A stretch of DNA of 64,000 nt, taken from CAVXYG01 sp963766005 (GTDB taxonomy: Bacteria > Actinomycetota > Actinomycetes > S36-B12 > GCA-2699445). A model generated the notes under the pieces. The model did no database searches and was not told where the DNA came from. It worked only from the letters and a program-made list of their open reading frames with translations. Below are positions 63,888 to 64,000 of the stretch, piece after piece; positions within the stretch are counted from its first letter, which is position 1; each line of letters starts with the position of its first letter. Made by a program: the position numbers and the translations under genes. Where the stretch lies: assembly GCA_963766005.1 (NCBI GenBank), contig CAVXYG010000005.1, forward strand, positions 1 to 64,000, in the 5' to 3' direction.

Positions 63888-64000
63888 GCCGCTGTCGAGT
63901 CGTGATCATGTGCCCCAACCTCTCAAACATGTCGCGCAAACTCCACGCTTACATCTCAGAAAGGTCGCTTTTGTGTGTCATCTCACAACTCGGCGTCCGG

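Overview
The window is high-GC DNA (roughly 70 percent) from an actinobacterium. The evidence is taxon-typical: a dnaK-grpE-dnaJ-hspR-clpB operon with a HAIR operator, an Eis-type acetyltransferase, an Abhydrolase_9 membrane hydrolase, an Rv0338c-like iron-sulfur reductase, an AdhA-type alcohol dehydrogenase, a Zur-controlled zinc importer, frequent GTG/TTG starts and LpqH-like lipoproteins. The genus cannot be named from this. No rRNA, tRNA, CRISPR array, integrase, transposase or phage gene was seen. This is an ordinary chromosomal region of short operons, not an island.

Layout. 0-8 kb: two LpqH-like lipoproteins, a SpoU methyltransferase, a DUF805 protein, two GNAT acetyltransferases, pyrE, a third lipoprotein and two tandem short-chain dehydrogenases. 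7.5-13.8 kb: a PLP aminotransferase coupled to a membrane hydrolase, a PPOX-fold protein, a YdeI-like protein, a macro-domain protein and an SPFH protein. 13.9-17.75 kb: a TPP riboswitch controlling thiB-thiP-thiQ (thiamine import). 17.9-24.8 kb: the heat-shock operon. 24.9-30.2 kb: a decayed lipoprotein gene, an App1-like phosphatase coupled to a Ser-triplet repeat protein, RNase HI and a large Fe-S oxidoreductase. 30.5-39.3 kb: an AXE1-type esterase, a double-cNMP-domain/acyltransferase fusion, an ABC-2 exporter operon and an ADP-ribosylglycohydrolase/phosphatase fusion. 39.5-47.7 kb: a hydrolase, a second ABC-2 exporter, dcd, a DEAD/DEAH helicase, PhzF, TrmL and an ICMT-like methyltransferase. 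47.6-56.3 kb: a receptor Ser/Thr kinase, an MFS exporter, a nitrilase-family amidohydrolase with rocD, an amidase, a zinc alcohol dehydrogenase, a TfoX-N protein and zur. 56.3-64 kb: znuABC, a Vps62-like membrane fusion, a SnoaL-like protein, a multicopper oxidase and a parallel beta-helix protein.

Two features cut across the window. First, at least nine genes, including dnaJ, rocD, thiB and the kinase, carry single-base indels that split otherwise intact conserved proteins. This pattern points to residual long-read assembly error rather than mass pseudogenisation. Second, non-coding spacers hold two families of dispersed palindromes (four copies with GTTGATCG/GAATTC-type arms, two with GTCCCGAAACCT-type arms) and several unrelated GC-rich tandem repeats, some running into the 3-prime ends of genes.

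Regulatory logic visible in the sequence: HspR represses its own chaperone operon through the HAIR site; thiamine pyrophosphate gates thiamine uptake; a Zur-type palindrome between zur and znuA should couple zinc status to uptake. The least conventional genes are the domain fusions (cNMP-cNMP-acyltransferase, ADP-ribosylglycohydrolase-phosphatase, Vps62-like plus membrane domain) and the xS-aliphatic triplet-repeat membrane protein.
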